Assembly: GCF_964340395.1 (NCBI RefSeq)
Contig: NC_135550.1
Span: forward strand, 18,339,484-18,399,483
Length of the DNA: 60,000 nt
Source: Glandiceps talaboti
Lineage: Eukaryota; Hemichordata; Enteropneusta; Spengelidae
Direction: 5' to 3'
The position numbers were made by a program, and so were the translations under genes. Shown in pieces: positions 10,580 through 24,854 of the stretch. Position 1 is the stretch's first letter. Every line of letters starts with the position of its first letter. The notes below the pieces were generated by a model that worked only from the letters and a program-made list of their open reading frames with translations, did no database searches and was not told the origin of the DNA.

Positions 10580-10659
10580 ATAAGAAAGATCTTCATGGAT
10601 AAGTTTGGCTACACTTTGTCTTTGCTCTACCCAAACTCACCAATGAAGATCTCTCTTAT
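10580..10659 (+). repeat. Imperfect hairpin, 29-nt arms and 22-nt loop
   Basis: The arm 10580-10608 (ataagaaagatcttcatgg...) is the reverse complement of 10631-10659 at about 24 of 29 positions, around a 22-nt loop. The size resembles a pre-miRNA or a small foldback element. It lies in the sense orientation in SNAP25 intron 1. Confidence 0.6.
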
Positions 10660-13137
10660 TGACCTCTACTCTATACATTACATCGAGAAATTATGTTACA
10701 TAATTATACATCCTGGTTCCAATATAGAACTTTTCTTCATTTGCATAGGTAGAACATTTTTTAAATAAAACAAAAGAGATAAACAATTAATTATATCAAC
10801 TTTGTCTGTTGTAATTACTATTTTGTATCTGTACTGTATAAAATAATATTTAATATTTGTATAGACGAGTTGTTTTTTCAAATTTGAAAGGATATTTTAT
10901 TCCTTTTACTTGATATCAATACAACAAAAACATACTGAAAACTACAATTTGTCTATTGTTTGATGTTCTTAGATGCAATCTCTCTCTAACAATAGACTGG
11001 TAAATGCCTAACTATATTTGTTAGCCAGTAATTACATGTGTGCGTTTTATTGATTTTTCAATGTTATTATTATGTGTCATCAGGAGTAGCATTATAACAA
11101 CCTTTCTGAATTGATGTGGTTTAGTTGTAACATGCAATAGTCGATGATCATATTTTTATTCAGAATGATTTTATATGTATTCAAGGTCACATGATAAAAG
11201 CAACTTAAGTAATTATGATTTCAACAGCTATTTAGAATGATTTGTGGCACAAGGTAAATTTGTGTAGATGTGGGAAATGAAAGCTTTCATTGGCTAATCC
11301 CATGCTGGTTAAATAATAAGAGTTAGATATTCATCTCAGTTCTCCTCATTATATTCAGGCAATACATTGGACAAACTAGAAAGGAAATATCACAGTTGTC
11401 AATGGTATGAGCATTGTTAATATTGTATTTTTTCATATTCTGAGTAATTGACATACGTTTTTGTACACTGATGCATTACAGATGCTTATGATTTGTGTAC
11501 TTCTGACAAGGTGAAATATTTGAATACTAATAAACAAAAGACTAGTAATATCACAATTATGATGTGGCTTCTTTGAAAATGTGGAACCTCCAGAAGTAAC
11601 AAAAATGTTATTACAATGTGATATGGTTTCCCTGAATATGAATGTCAGCCCACCATGTTGTAAATAGAATACATGGAAGGTACAATAGCAAGTATCTACA
11701 TTTAGTGCTCCAGTGTTTCCTATCTCATATAATTGGCATTACATGTTTTACATGTATCTGATGTCATGCAAAAAGAACTCCAAGAATATATAATAAGTTG
11801 CAGAATTGAAGCGTTTTTATCTTGTACCCATGTTCCACTGACAGTAGACTTTTCTCTGTCAGTAGGATGTAGAAGATTAGAAATGTGATATGAACATGGT
11901 TCCATATTAGAGCATTTAATGAATGCTTGTTGTGCTTGCATAGCTGCCATTTTGTTGCTACATGTATTATATTGTGTAAAGTTAGGTCTTCATGTCCTTG
12001 GCAATAGAAAGTATGAACATACATGATGATGTAGTTGAGGCCAGGCTTCAGTATTGTTTTACAAATGTACATGTAATTTAGACTGAACGTTTGCACAGAT
12101 GAGCTTTCGTCATACAAGTGTACATGTAATATTAAAATCTATGCAGTGTATTATTAAGATATTATTAGCCAAAGGCTGTGTAATATGGATCAGTAAGATG
12201 ACTGCATAATAAGGTTATAATTATAAACTTTAGATATCAAAATAATATATATTATTCATTTATGTTCCTGATAGATTTATAAATGTGAAAAGGCAGTAGA
12301 ATTCTCAGTACCTGCAATAGCTTTTACCTCATGCGAAAGGGTCAAAATAGAACAAGAAGGTTGACTAATTTTCACACTTTCATGTAGCAATGCATGTGGA
12401 GTGCATGGAACGGAGGTTATGGTATTGACCAAGAAATTGAATACTAGTATTAGTTATTTTAATGTCGATTAAATCCTATTATTAATGCAAAAATCCAAAT
12501 TGTGATTATCTAAAAGTACTCTTTAAGGATGTTTCTTGTTATTCTGAAGATTTGTACAATTTTTTCATTAATAACTAACATGCATGCCATGCACCTTGTT
12601 TTTGAAATCTCCCTTCACAAAAGGGACAAAATTAGCATGCATTGGAATTGATGCAGTGCACCCAGGTGTTTTGAGCCCTGATATTTCAAGCATCACAAAA
12701 TCAATGACATATATGACTGTTATCATGATAAAGAAGAAACAGAGTATAAATTCCATATTTTCTGTTCAACCACATACAACTTGGCATGTGCATGGTATAA
12801 TTTGACGAACAAGAAAGAGTCTTCAGAATAAGACTCTAAATTGTTCAAAATGATAAAATGTACACGCGTCAACTTTGCTATATGATGGCTCTGAACTTTC
12901 ACCTAACCTTACTGGATCTTGATTGAATGTATTGTAAATGATTTTTTCCTGTAACATAATCCTTGAATTTTAGTTGGCTGGCGATTGTATTAGGTAATTG
13001 CTTGTTGCTTTTAAAGTTGTTGACAGTTCAAAGAGCTTATTGAGATACAATATCGGTAAGTAGTCAAGTACATTATATGAATGTGTTTAATAAAAAGGTT
13101 TTCACTTAGCTCCTGTCAGATTCAAGTTTTTGTCCAC

Positions 13138-13200
13138 AGACCTTCCACCAATGGAAGGTCTATCTATGGTTTATCACATCAATAAACTTGATTTGAAACT
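13138..13200 (+). repeat. Small perfect hairpin followed by a SINE-like tail
   Basis: AGACCTTCCA (13138-13147) pairs perfectly with TGGAAGGTCT (13152-13161) over a CCAA loop. About 20 bases downstream comes caataaacttgatttgaaac, which looks like the 3' tail of a non-LTR retroposon or SINE. The family is not identified. Confidence 0.4.
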
Positions 13201-15322
13201 TTTATTACAATTGTGTTGTAGCTGCAGTGTGAAAAAAGGTATAGTTTGGCAAAAAGGAACACAAGTGTTTTAAATTTGAATATGAAATTTTTGTAATCTA
13301 TGTATTCTATATGTATTCAACTTCAATCAAGCAAGAAAAGATATTTTCTTAGAAATTTACATAAAAAGATATGAGTAATAGAAACTAATATTAATAGAAC
13401 ACAAATGAAAATCTATATTGCATGCTAAGATTTTTATAAACACTTCAATAGAAGATATGTTTGAATAGGTAGGGTAGCGGAAACTGAAATCACTGAGTGT
13501 ACTCATTCAAGCTTTTGAAATCATAAAATTGTACTGCAGACAACCATATGTGACCATCTTTGTGAGCTGATAAAAACTGTATTTTACCTTCTAATTTCTA
13601 GTTCATAGTAAAATGATGCATTTCGCTGTTTAATTTTGATTCATAGACTTATGAACTACATTTTGTAAGGATATAAAAAATCACCATGGAAGACCATCAT
13701 TATATTTCCAGTTTGACATTCTACATAACCTGTGATAATATTGTGTGTAGGTGTAAGACACAGATTTTTGAAATGTCAGTGAAAATTTCTCTTTACACAC
13801 TGCAATGGGATGAGCCAGACAGGATATGATTCAACCTTTCACATATATACCAAATCCATACAATTTGTCATTTTACCGTTTTATTCCCTCAACACCGTAA
13901 TTGGAACTTTTATTATAAAACCTTTACTACCACTCGGTAGTCTTCTGTATGTGACTTCCATATTACTGTCAGTGTTACTGTCTGACATACAATGAAACCC
14001 TTTACAAATAACGACTTACAGGTTGAAAGATTTTAGGTAGTAGAGTTTGTTTCACTAATCTATTTGTCCTGACAGTTTGTACATGTAATACTGTCTCACA
14101 TATCAAATAAACATAGATGAACAAGCTTATATGTAGAGTGATGTTCTGGGTAATGCATTCAATTTGTACTGTAATTAGTATCACTGGAGTTATTATCATT
14201 CTAATCTGTCACTGCAGTTTTAAATTGTAAGCAGACATATGACCATTTATGTGTTTTTTGCTGCTATAGTATCAATTACACAGGTGGGTGCTTGCCATTT
14301 GTAAAGCTCTAAAGCTTCCCATTTGTAGAAATCAGATGTGCATATCTCTATTTATATGTCATACAGTGGCTGATTGCCATGATCTGGTTATAGTCTGTCA
14401 TGTCAAAGTTTGTGTAATCTATTAATTCCAGTCAAAGAAACATCAAAAACCATAAATGTGAAAAGTCATCCAGGACCAAGGTATAGTTTCACCTAATATT
14501 AACATTTCTTACTGGAAAGTACTGAAATTTAAAATTTATACAGATAAAATACCCAGGGGTTGCGTGACATATTTTGTAAGTGCTAACTTGCAATATAAGC
14601 ATGATTATAATGGTGTCATTTACTGACATCATGCCATTTTAAATGTGTGTGTGTTATATTTTATGTTCTTTTTACTAAAATTGATCACTAAATATTGATT
14701 TTCAAAATTTCATCCATCAAAATAGGATGACAATGGACAGTAGAAACAAATGAACAAGCAGAAGGTCCGTATTTCCAAAGTTGTCCTCTGCCTGTAATTG
14801 TGTTGTAATTGAATCAGATTTGATTAACATAATGTGTAATTGAAACACCAAGCTGTCACAGTAATACTGATATGAAATTAGACAAATTGTTATGGCTGTA
14901 TTTTGGATTTATTGAGTGTAAGACTTTTTGTATTATCTTTTTACCTTGAAATTTATAATTTTTAATAACTTTGCTAAATACAAGAAAAAAAGAAATTGTA
15001 TAGTACATGTGTATATGAATAAAATGATGTCTTTTTAAATGGCATATAATAAAAAGGAAGAGTAGCAAATGTTTAAATATCCACATGATACATATTTGAC
15101 CTTAAGTATGCACATACACAGGCATTCATATTTGCATATACTGTTACATACATACGCACACATTACATACATAAACATATACACATACACAATGCTATAC
15201 AAACAGACAGACATAACAGTTACCAAATCAGGTGATCACAGTTGTCTTACCTTTGTATATAAAGAAATTTATAATAATAATTATAATACTAATTACTCAT
15301 AACATCAGTGATTTTAATTCTT

Positions 15323-15326
<4 letters not shown>

Positions 15327-15414
<88 letters not shown>

Positions 15415-15462
15415 TACATACATACATACATACATACATACATACATACATACATACATACA
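15327..15462. repeat. Compound (CA)n-(TACA)n microsatellite
   Basis: CA repeats at 15327-15410, interrupted near 15369-15375, pass directly into TACA tetranucleotides to about 15462. Minus-strand frames across it read Val-Cys and Tyr-Val-Cys-Met repeats and are not genes. Confidence 0.95.
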
Positions 15463-18400
15463 ATTGTAATAGGTAAACACATGTATACTGTCACACATAC
15501 ATACGCACCCGACAAAAGAAATAATCATATCAGATTCTTCTCTAGTTCCAAGGTTCAGTTGGTTGTCAACTGTTGACATATTTGACATGTGATATTGATA
15601 GATTTTGCTAGCAGTCGGATGTAACATATAATTTTCATTTTGCCCATTGACAAAACTAAGTAGGCAGGTGTCTGGATATTATTGATTTCACTTCAAAGTG
15701 TTTCAATAATTATCTGCATGAGTTCACATATGGCAATGATTGGTTGAGCTGTAAAGTTCAATTTTATAATATTGTTTCATCAAATGTATCTACCCCTTTT
15801 GCATTGTTTTATCACAAAGAGATATTTATTTTTGTGAAGCCAATTGAGTGTCCTGTTGTGACAAAAGTTTACATATTGGATATGTTAAGATGTTAGTTCA
15901 ATGACCCAGTACAATTGTAAGATGGGTCCATGATAGTATATCATATCATGAGTAATCTAAACTGAACATATTCATATGCAAAGGACTATGGGGTTATTTG
16001 GAATTGGTATTGGTAGTACTAGTACAATGTATACCTTATCTGAGGTGATTGGAAGGATAGGTCTCCTTCAAGGTTCTAGATAACTAGTTCTAGATTATTT
16101 GTGGTTGCAAACAATGTGATTGATGCTTTTATAACAGTATTATTCTTGTTTTTCAAAGGAATGATACCACAATTCCCACAATGCACCTGTCAAGATGTTG
16201 AGTTTGCCAGTTCCCTATTGATAGACTGCACTCTGTACATTGGAACTGTTGACTTGCATCTTTTGTTGTCTTATTTTATTTCTTTCATTTTATTTTATTT
16301 TCGCAGAAGAGATGTATGTGAATAATTCATCTTAGGTACTGGTATATTCATCATATTTAAGTACTGGCATATTAGCATGAATAACATCCATTTATAGTTT
16401 CATTATTCCAAACAGGTCTCATATTGTCCATTCAGCATACCAATTGAACAGACATGGTGGTACCATTCAATTCATAAGTTACTCATATACATGTACATGT
16501 ATTTAAATTAAGACTATTGTTATATCTGCCCACAACTGTTCCAGTCAACAGAATATTTAACACGGTTTTTGATGTGATGTATGCATCATAAAGAATTCAT
16601 AGAATGTTGTTATTTGTAGCTTCTAATTGAGCTCATAATTCATAACACAGCTCTAACAACAAGTAGCAAAGATAATTTAACTCTCGTTTATCATATGCAG
16701 GCTTTCTCTCTCAAAAACAACCTGCAAAAAAAAAAAAAAAATACTGGTGCCTTTGCCTTCTTGTGGTAACAGGAATGAAATAAGGTTCATGCAAAGACAT
16801 TATTAACAATGTAATTAGTGCCAGTCACTTATCAAAGGATATAAACACCACAGGCACCTGTATCAAAATGACTTTCTTTACTGATAGAACACTCCACATT
16901 TGTACCAATCAAGTATGACTGTTAGTGTTAATTATAACTTCTATAGACATAACAAACTGATAAAAGCATTGTATGAAAGTACATTATAGGCAACTGTTGT
17001 GTCAGTTATATTTTTAGTTTTACCTAATTTTGTCGTTGTATGAAGTCTTTCCTTGGCCCACTTCATTTAAGCAAACACACTGGTGTTTTTTCCGCACTTA
17101 TGAGAAACTTTGTCTAGTTGTGTCCAAAGGCATGGCATTGCATGAAACATAGTAATATAATATATATTGTCACATACTAATAACAAGTTGTAATTCATTA
17201 TAACATAGAAAATGAAAATGTCACCAGACTGATAATGTGATATGTTCAATACAGTATCATACCACTAATACTGGCGGTACTAAGAAAGAGTAACTGAAGT
17301 ATCATTCTTATTAGCCCTAAAACTTATATTTTATCATGCAGAACTTGTGCATGTCTGTTACAGTAATTCTAGAAATCACAGTGCATGCATGCTCTGTGTT
17401 GTCACTGCTATATACAGTGAAGTAGCGAGATCACACCAATCATAATTATGAATATCAACAAGTTGTAGCTGATACTACGGAAGCTGTAACCAGTCAAATA
17501 TTTCAGAACTTTTTATGTCAATAATTTTCGAACCTCTGTTCGTTAAGTCAATAGTGTTGAACTGTCTCTAGGAGAGATAATTTGAGTGCATCATCTACTC
17601 AAACACAAAATGTATTCTCCCTACAAACACACAACCTGCATCATATGCATCTGACACGTCAGTGAGAATATTTGATTTCATGTGTGTGTAAATATTAAAT
17701 GGTGGTACATTTCATACCAAGACTTTAAAGAAACCAATATGGTAAATCAAAAGAACGATTAACAGAATTACAATGTTGCAATTGAAAATACTTTACGTAT
17801 CGTCAAGCACTAGAACATGGACATTGTGTGTAATAAAACACACTGACATACATACAAATGTTCTAACGCTATACATGTACATATCTTGGTCTTGTTATTC
17901 ACCTAAGTGATTAACCTATTCCTTACATCCTCCAACAGATGACAACTTTAATAGTGTACTTGTATTTTGAAGTTTATGGTTTCAGGAAATTGACACTTTT
18001 AGCCAAGTCTCTCACTGATTAAAACGCATATGCTGCAGCCATTGTGGCAAGTCAGTTTTGGAATGTTATGAAGAATTAATTAAGCTCAAAAGTAAGACTA
18101 AGAGGCAGATTGAGTCAGTGTTAATAGTGGGATGTTCCTGGTGTGTTCCAAATGAGAAAAACTAGTAAAAGCAAAAATATCTGATCTGTGTCACGCAATA
18201 TGGATCTGAAAAAGTGGTTTTGGTCAAACTCTTCAAATTCACAAAATATTTCAAATTGGTAGTTTGATCAGATACTTTATTAATATAATGATGTTCTTCT
18301 GTGTATCTGTATAATAAGATGTAAAACTGAACAGAAACATTCCATAGTCATAACTGCACTGCCTAGCAACTATTGCATTGCCATAGCAACATGAACTCAA

Positions 18401-18465
18401 GTAATCAACATAAAATTTTTAGTGCACTGAGGTTCAGTAGTGCTATACAATGTAGGTATGGCAAA

Positions 18466-18476
<11 letters not shown>

Positions 18477-18546
<70 letters not shown>
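18477..18546. repeat. (TG)n microsatellite
   Basis: About 70 bp of uninterrupted TG. It is the only long TG tract on the plus strand here; the other long dinucleotide tracts read CA in the SNAP25 sense. Confidence 0.97.
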
Positions 18547-18547
<1 letters not shown>

Positions 18548-19731
18548 ATCTGTGTGTCTCCATTTGGTGGGGAATATTACTTTAATAGGATGTGTGGATG
18601 AAAACATTTTCAAATTAAAGTGATCAGATCAGTGAAATGCAAGTAACAGCCAAACAAGTGATTTTCCATCAAATCAGTCCATGCTCCAAGTGTAAGCTAT
18701 AAAGTGTTATATACGTACACTTATTGCCAGGTTATGAGGGCAGTACTACTAGTAGACATCAATTACTTCAAGAGCTGTTGTCCAGCAACTATTTCCAGAG
18801 GTTGAAAGTGAAGGGAAGTAGTTGCTACATAACAGCATGAGGGGTATGACATCTCTACTCATGCCTTAATAAAACCAGGCTGTAAGTATTTTATAACACA
18901 TGACATTTCAAGGCATGCATTCTTTCTAGAGTGAAAGAAAATCACCAGTAGGACTAGTCTCCTACCGTAATAGTGCCCTAGGGAAAACGAATATTGCCCT
19001 TGTATCATTGCTTTTTGAGGTCACTGTGTCCCTAGTCCATACCACATGACATAGTCTAAGCCAATCACTGAAGGCTGTATAAAAAGCAATAGTGCTGTAG
19101 TAGGTCTGGTAAAATGTGCGTATATGTTTTTGTTGGGCATTTTACCTAGGGTGTCTATTTTGGAAATTGTTCTAACCAATACTGATGATGGCCTGATAAT
19201 ACCATAGTACTTTAGAGTTGAGAAAAGGGATATTTTGGCAAAAATTTCAATTCTGGGTACTGGGGAAATTCATCTGAAAACTGATGGAAACATTAAGGCT
19301 ACATTCGTTGTATAACTTCTAAACTACACAATTCTGAAATTTGTGGATGTGTCTGGGGCAGTAATCTAAATGGAAAACTGTTTGTGAAAAGATTATACTG
19401 TATCATTTCAGAGTTGTGGTCAGAAATTTAAACTTTGAAACTACTTGGCAGATTTACCATACATACTAGGGAAACATCATGATAACAGCGTGGATTTCAG
19501 TATCAATTGTGCTACAGTGTTATTGGTGCTATTTTTTATGTTGATGTTTACAGTAAATTACCATGATTTGTGAGTATTAGTTTATTCAATAGTCCAGTAA
19601 AATAAGTGATCAGTATTTTAGTTATCCTATGAATATTAATTGATCATACTGGTTGACACCTGTCTTTTCTGTGTGTTCTTTGAATATACTTAGAAAAATA
19701 TACAAGAATATGACAGAACTCCACGACGCGC

Positions 19732-19877
19732 CAGTGCAAGTGTGTCGTACTTGAGGTATTTGCATGAGTGCTTGCAGTTTTCTCTGTGGCAGTACTTTCA
19801 AGAACGTAGTGAGTGAAAGATTAGCAGAAAACACTGCAAGCACAAGTGCAAATACCCCTGAGTACCCACACTAACAC
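19732..19877. repeat. Foldback element, about 55-bp arms
   Basis: Left arm 19732-19786 and right arm 19822-19877 are inverted copies at roughly three quarters identity by eye. The core ggtatttgca...gtgcttgcagt matches the reverse complement of actgcaagcac...tgcaaatacc. The spacer is about 35 bp. It could be a small MITE or a transcribed hairpin. I see no clear target-site duplication. Confidence 0.55.
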
Positions 19878-22859
19878 TCACAGGACCTGGGGTTCTGTTA
19901 TTATTACATATGTTTATTTGAAGCAACAAATTTCTGTACAAATGACACTGTGATCACGTGTTTATGGGTAGAATGAATGGTCACATCCTCATTTGCATAT
20001 CATTTGCATGCAGGTATGCAATAATGTTTTTAATATTGCACTGCAGTACTAATACCACTAGTATGCACTCACGCTGGTGCAAGTAATCTCTGGTGAATAT
20101 GTAATAATATATATTATTTCTTCATTTTGTAGTAGTCATTTTGATTGATGTGATATTTTTTTTCTGAAGTCATACAATGTATTTTATTTTTAATATCACA
20201 AGCCATACACTATTAACTCAAATAGTTAATGCAGACTAAAATTTTTTATTCTTAAGTGGGGTTTCACACTGCTGTCAATATTGTTCATTGGGTTCACACT
20301 GCTGCCAATAAACTGTACTAATGATATGAATTTTATGATAGACTGAAAGTCAGTGACAAGTTAATTTTGGTAGGGTATTGTATGTGTGGTAAGTTAGTAA
20401 ACAGATTTTCAAGTACATGTATACTCTTCTTTTTGTCATAAGCTGTCATAAATGTTGACAATATTGTAAAAGTGAACAGCAAATCATCAGTAACTGACTG
20501 GTGATTGATATTATCTACAATATCCCTGTACACTCCTTGTCTTGTCTATCTGATATTGATTATTAGGATAATGAAATTATAGTCAAGTGCTTGTAGTAAA
20601 TTTCCAAGTCAACCTGTCATCAAATATACCTGATCACGATCCATAAGATCAAATAATTTCTGTCGGTGATTCTATCAACACCAGGACAAACTATTGAAGC
20701 AGAGTACGTCATAATCATTGGACATTCCACTGTAGTCTTTCATGATCTTAGAAAGGTAGTGAGAATGAACTTGGTTTTGTTTACAGACTCTTACAGTTTC
20801 TGTGGGTGTGCCAAAGTTCTAGTAGTGTTTTAGCTATAAATATATCATCCAAGATCAAGTAGAAATGCATTTCCCTGACATCACTATGTTAGCTCAATGG
20901 TTGGTTCAAAGATAGATGTTGACAAATACTTCAAGACTAATTGATTCACACAATTGCTTTTACAGCATTTTCCACTCATTGATTTTGTACAATCCATGAC
21001 TGTCAATTAAATGTAATTAAAATATAGTCTCTGTGTCCGAGCAAAGTGTATAGACTTCCGGACACATTTCCAAGTGTCACATCATCCATGTACTAAGAAG
21101 CATCCACACATGATGTCATCTTAACAGGTGACTGTACTCATCACTGATTACAGAAGTGAAAAATGTATTGTACATGTACTAAGTGATACCTTGCATTGCC
21201 AATGCCATCACCAAAGCATAGGACTCAAGTGTTTTTGCAAAGGTGTGAGAACCTGGTGACAGAGTGCAGAAATTCTGTAAAATTTGCATATATTTACATG
21301 ATGATTTTCTTGGAGAACCTTTCAAAAAATTGGGGAACTCAATAGATTTCACCTACCATATTTGCACTGTCACTGTTATGATGGAAAATGATATTCAGTG
21401 TATACCAAAGGTATATTTGGTATATCATGTATCATAATTCATTGTATATGTTGCAAACATTGTCAAATTTTAGAACAGAAGAAGAAAGAACATACATACT
21501 TCTTAGTTCTCAAATCTCAGTAGAAGGAAGATATTACTTAGAAGAACAGTAGTAATTCAGTTATATGAGACATAGTAGTTAAAAAAAATAAAAATAAAAA
21601 AATTTCAAAAATGATGCGATCCGGAGGTTGTACATTTTTATGTATATAAATTATCTTTCCCCTAAACTGTGAGTGCTATAGAAATGGCAGTCCATTAACC
21701 CAAGATTGATAGCAGTGGAAGTGTAGGCAGTAGAACAGACTATCTAGAGGGCAATTAGCTTAGATCAGAGGCACTCATCATACTTGCATATACTGTATGG
21801 CGTGATGTTTATGATGTTGAAATATTGAAATAGACAGCCTCTGATAACTACTATCTTACAAATCTGTGTCCAAAGGTAAAGTTCAGTGTCATTCTTGATG
21901 TTTTACTGTTTTCTGTCAAGTTCAGTACGTAGGTTGGTAGTAACAAGGTGTGTTTGATAAGTAAGAGGTACATTAAGGGGGCTGTTCCTTAGAAGTCGTA
22001 AACTGTTTGCTTATACCTGGCAGCTACCATGTACATGATGTATACTTTTCTGTAAACATAGCACAGGTTAGGGAAACAAGTATTTTATTTTGCATTCATT
22101 TGATGTGTATGTGGCAAATTTCCCTTGGGAGAAAGAGGATTAATGTATACTGAATGCCATCTTTATGAACATTATAACTTATTCAAAAGTAACATTATAA
22201 ATTTGACATTTATAAAGTTGATAAAGTTAGTTGTGCAATATATTTGTCTACTTTTGATGTCACTTTCTGCATATATCTCTAGGAAGGAGGAGAGGTGGGT
22301 GTTTCAGTAACTTTAGTATTTTCCATTGGCTGTAGACTCAATGCACTTTTCTTGTCATTTTACAAGACTTGTTGAGATGAGTCAGTCAGTCAAATAGAAA
22401 TATGCTTAACATGTAGATAGTCTAAGCACATGTTATACACATGAAGTGTTCAATACACAATTTATGACAGGACTAACAGGCAAATATAGAATTTATATAA
22501 TAATAAATAAATAATTTCTTTAAAGCAATGCTCTTTACAATACTCAAAAAGTAAGAAAATGGATAAAATGACAACAATTAACAATGTATGTGGTTAAAAT
22601 GAAAAACAAACTTTACAAAGTAAATAAGGCTAAAATGACAATAACAATAGCAAGAAATTATGTCCATAAAGTGATAAAATTAAATAGATTTGGTGCACGA
22701 AATTCACACCCGGTAATATTGCTTAAAAAGATGATCATGGTATATAATAAAAGATTCAATTGCACTATACAAGCAAATGTTAAAAAGAAGCTGATTCCAC
22801 AGAATTGAAGCCATAATTGAAACTGCACGGAAACCATAATTTTTTTGTAGTACTAGTTG

Positions 22860-23400
22860 TATCTTGCTTCTTTAAAATCAATTCATCAGAAGAACGAAAT
22901 GTGTGCTTCAGAGTGTAAATTTCTATGAGAGTCTGTAGTCAGAGCATTTACCACGAAGAATTTTGACTGTGAAGAGGGGCAATTTTGAACTTGATTCTCA
23001 ACAGGTAGCCAATGAAGGTCAAATAAAAACAGGTGTGATGTGTTCAAAGTTCTTTGATTGCATAATGAGGGAAGCAGCTGCATTCTGTATAGATTGGATT
23101 TTATCAAGCTGGAAAGTGTTGATTCCATATAGGAGGCTATTACAATAGTCCAATCTTGATGTTAAAAAGGCATGCACTAACTTCTCCACAGTCAATCAGT
23201 GAGCGAATCTTTCCGATTTTTAATATATAAGACAAAATACAGAGCTCTGCAAATATTATTTACATGATGTGCCATGAAGCCATCAGAGTCAAGCATAACA
23301 CCAAGATTCTTGGCTGATGCAGACTTATATCTGACATGTCGATCCTGAGACTGTCCAGATTCATCACATCTTTATAGGATACAATCTGTCAGAAGAAAGA
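22860..23400 (-). mobile_element. Decayed LINE reverse transcriptase fragment (CR1/Jockey-like)
   Basis: Read on the minus strand, the segment holds, in order but in different frames, the hallmarks of the C-terminal part of a non-LTR retrotransposon RT: LGVMLDSDGFMAHHVNNICR (about 23330-23265), a degraded KIRSLIDCGE-like block, an LDYCNSLLYG-like block near 23130, QNAAA-like and FDLHWLPVENQVQ (about 23025-22985), and TFRSSDELILKK near 22880. Frameshifts and stops separate these, so it is a dead 5'-truncated copy. The 80-codon frame at 22886-23128 is one intact piece of it. The exact clade and insertion boundaries are not resolved. Confidence 0.75.
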
Positions 23401-24300
23401 TAAGTAGTAAGAAAGTACTTTTTGTCTATTTGTTTGTCAACCTTGTCAATCCATGGGATGTGCCTCAGGCCTGTAGTGTTAATAGAAGAGAAAGTCAATC
23501 AGCTTGAAGGGAATTACATCTTACATCTTGCAAACTGAGTTTGACATGGTTTTCATGTTTAGGCAGTGTCAGCAGTGAAACTATGAGTTTGATTTTGGTT
23601 TAACTGACTATTTACTTTATTGTATTGATTTTTTTACAAACTAATTTTAAACATCTCTTACATATAAAAGTTTTGGCATACATGACAATAGCATAGTATA
23701 TGCACCAGTGGTTTAATATGAAAGAAGTGTGGTATTCAGTGAATAATGGAGAAAGTGATCCCCAATTCGAAAGTGGCCCTTTTCCGTAACCAGCACCATG
23801 AGTAATGTGGTCCCGTGATAAACAGGGGTCATAATTGGACCCTGTAATAGCACTGAAACAAAAACAAAAACAAAAACATACGTTAATGTGCCAGTTTTTC
23901 CCTCCATGCATCTGAATTCTGATGATTAAAGTAAAATAGCTTAACATTTAACTGTGCTTTTCGGTTACTAATAGTTAGTTTTGTGAGTTGAAGCCCTGGA
24001 TGACACAGTGTCAGGAAATTCCCTGGATGTCCGACTGTGGATTGTAGTCATGTAGTTAGCAGGAAATAGCTTAAATAGCCACAATTGAAATGACATACTT
24101 TATAAATTATACACAAGTGTTAAAGTCTGGCGAGTTGTGCCTGGATTCACATTTTAAGATGACTTTGATATCATGTATGACATTCACTTTAAAGTATGAT
24201 TTTTATGTTATCAGTGAGATGTAGTGTTGCCCAATGCAAGAGAATTGGTATTCTAGTGTGTATTCATAGTTAAAACAAACAGATGAAATCAAACAAAAGT

Positions 24301-24854
24301 AAAGAACGTTTTTGTTTGTCTTTATTATAGATCTTCTGTGGATTAGGTATTGTAATATCAGTCGTTAGTGTGTGCTGTAAGCCAATATGATGCACCACTG
24401 ACACAAAACAATTTCTTGCAACGCACCAAATTTAGTATTCCCCTTTCCATTGGTGGCTCAGTAGAAAAATTAAAGTCTATTTGCATTATTTTGACTTGCA
24501 ACGAAAAATGGTTAACAGAGTACCCCAAAGTACCGAATGATAGGGACTAATGGAGGAACAGCGTTATCAGGTGCAATGTACATGTACTGTACCAATTTCA
24601 TGGACAACTTAAAATCACATTGCTTTTAACTCATTGCTGTAATACAAAAATAATTATTATAACTAATGAAAATAGAGGTATATAATAATTTAATTAAATA
24701 GTATGACCGCAGGCTTACATGAGTAATACAGCTGCCATGCTATCAACAGTATATGGAATCAAGAGTAATGTACATTGTACTTGTAATGGTATGATTCTTT
24801 ACACAGCTATTTCACTCAACGGTATTGTTCAAACCTGACAGAAAGGTGCACTGT
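24301..24854. repeat. 554-bp tandem duplication, copy 1
   Basis: The unit is repeated immediately and exactly head to tail at 24855-25408. By eye there are five substitutions in 554 bp (about 99% identity) and no indels. The unit contains a 60-codon open frame (24368-24550) and, at its start, ctttattatag followed by a hydrophobic frame (IFCGLGIVISVVSVCCKPI). Neither is recognised. Confidence 0.95.

Noticed and set aside
18940-19130. Palindromic gtaggactagtctcctac region as a transposon end
   Set aside because: Only a short dyad is clear. I could not find a matching inverted end or target-site duplication.
22584-22808. 74-codon Lys/Asn-rich plus-strand ORF
   Set aside because: A-rich sequence beside the LINE remnant, on the opposite strand to its reading direction. 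Composition explains the frame.
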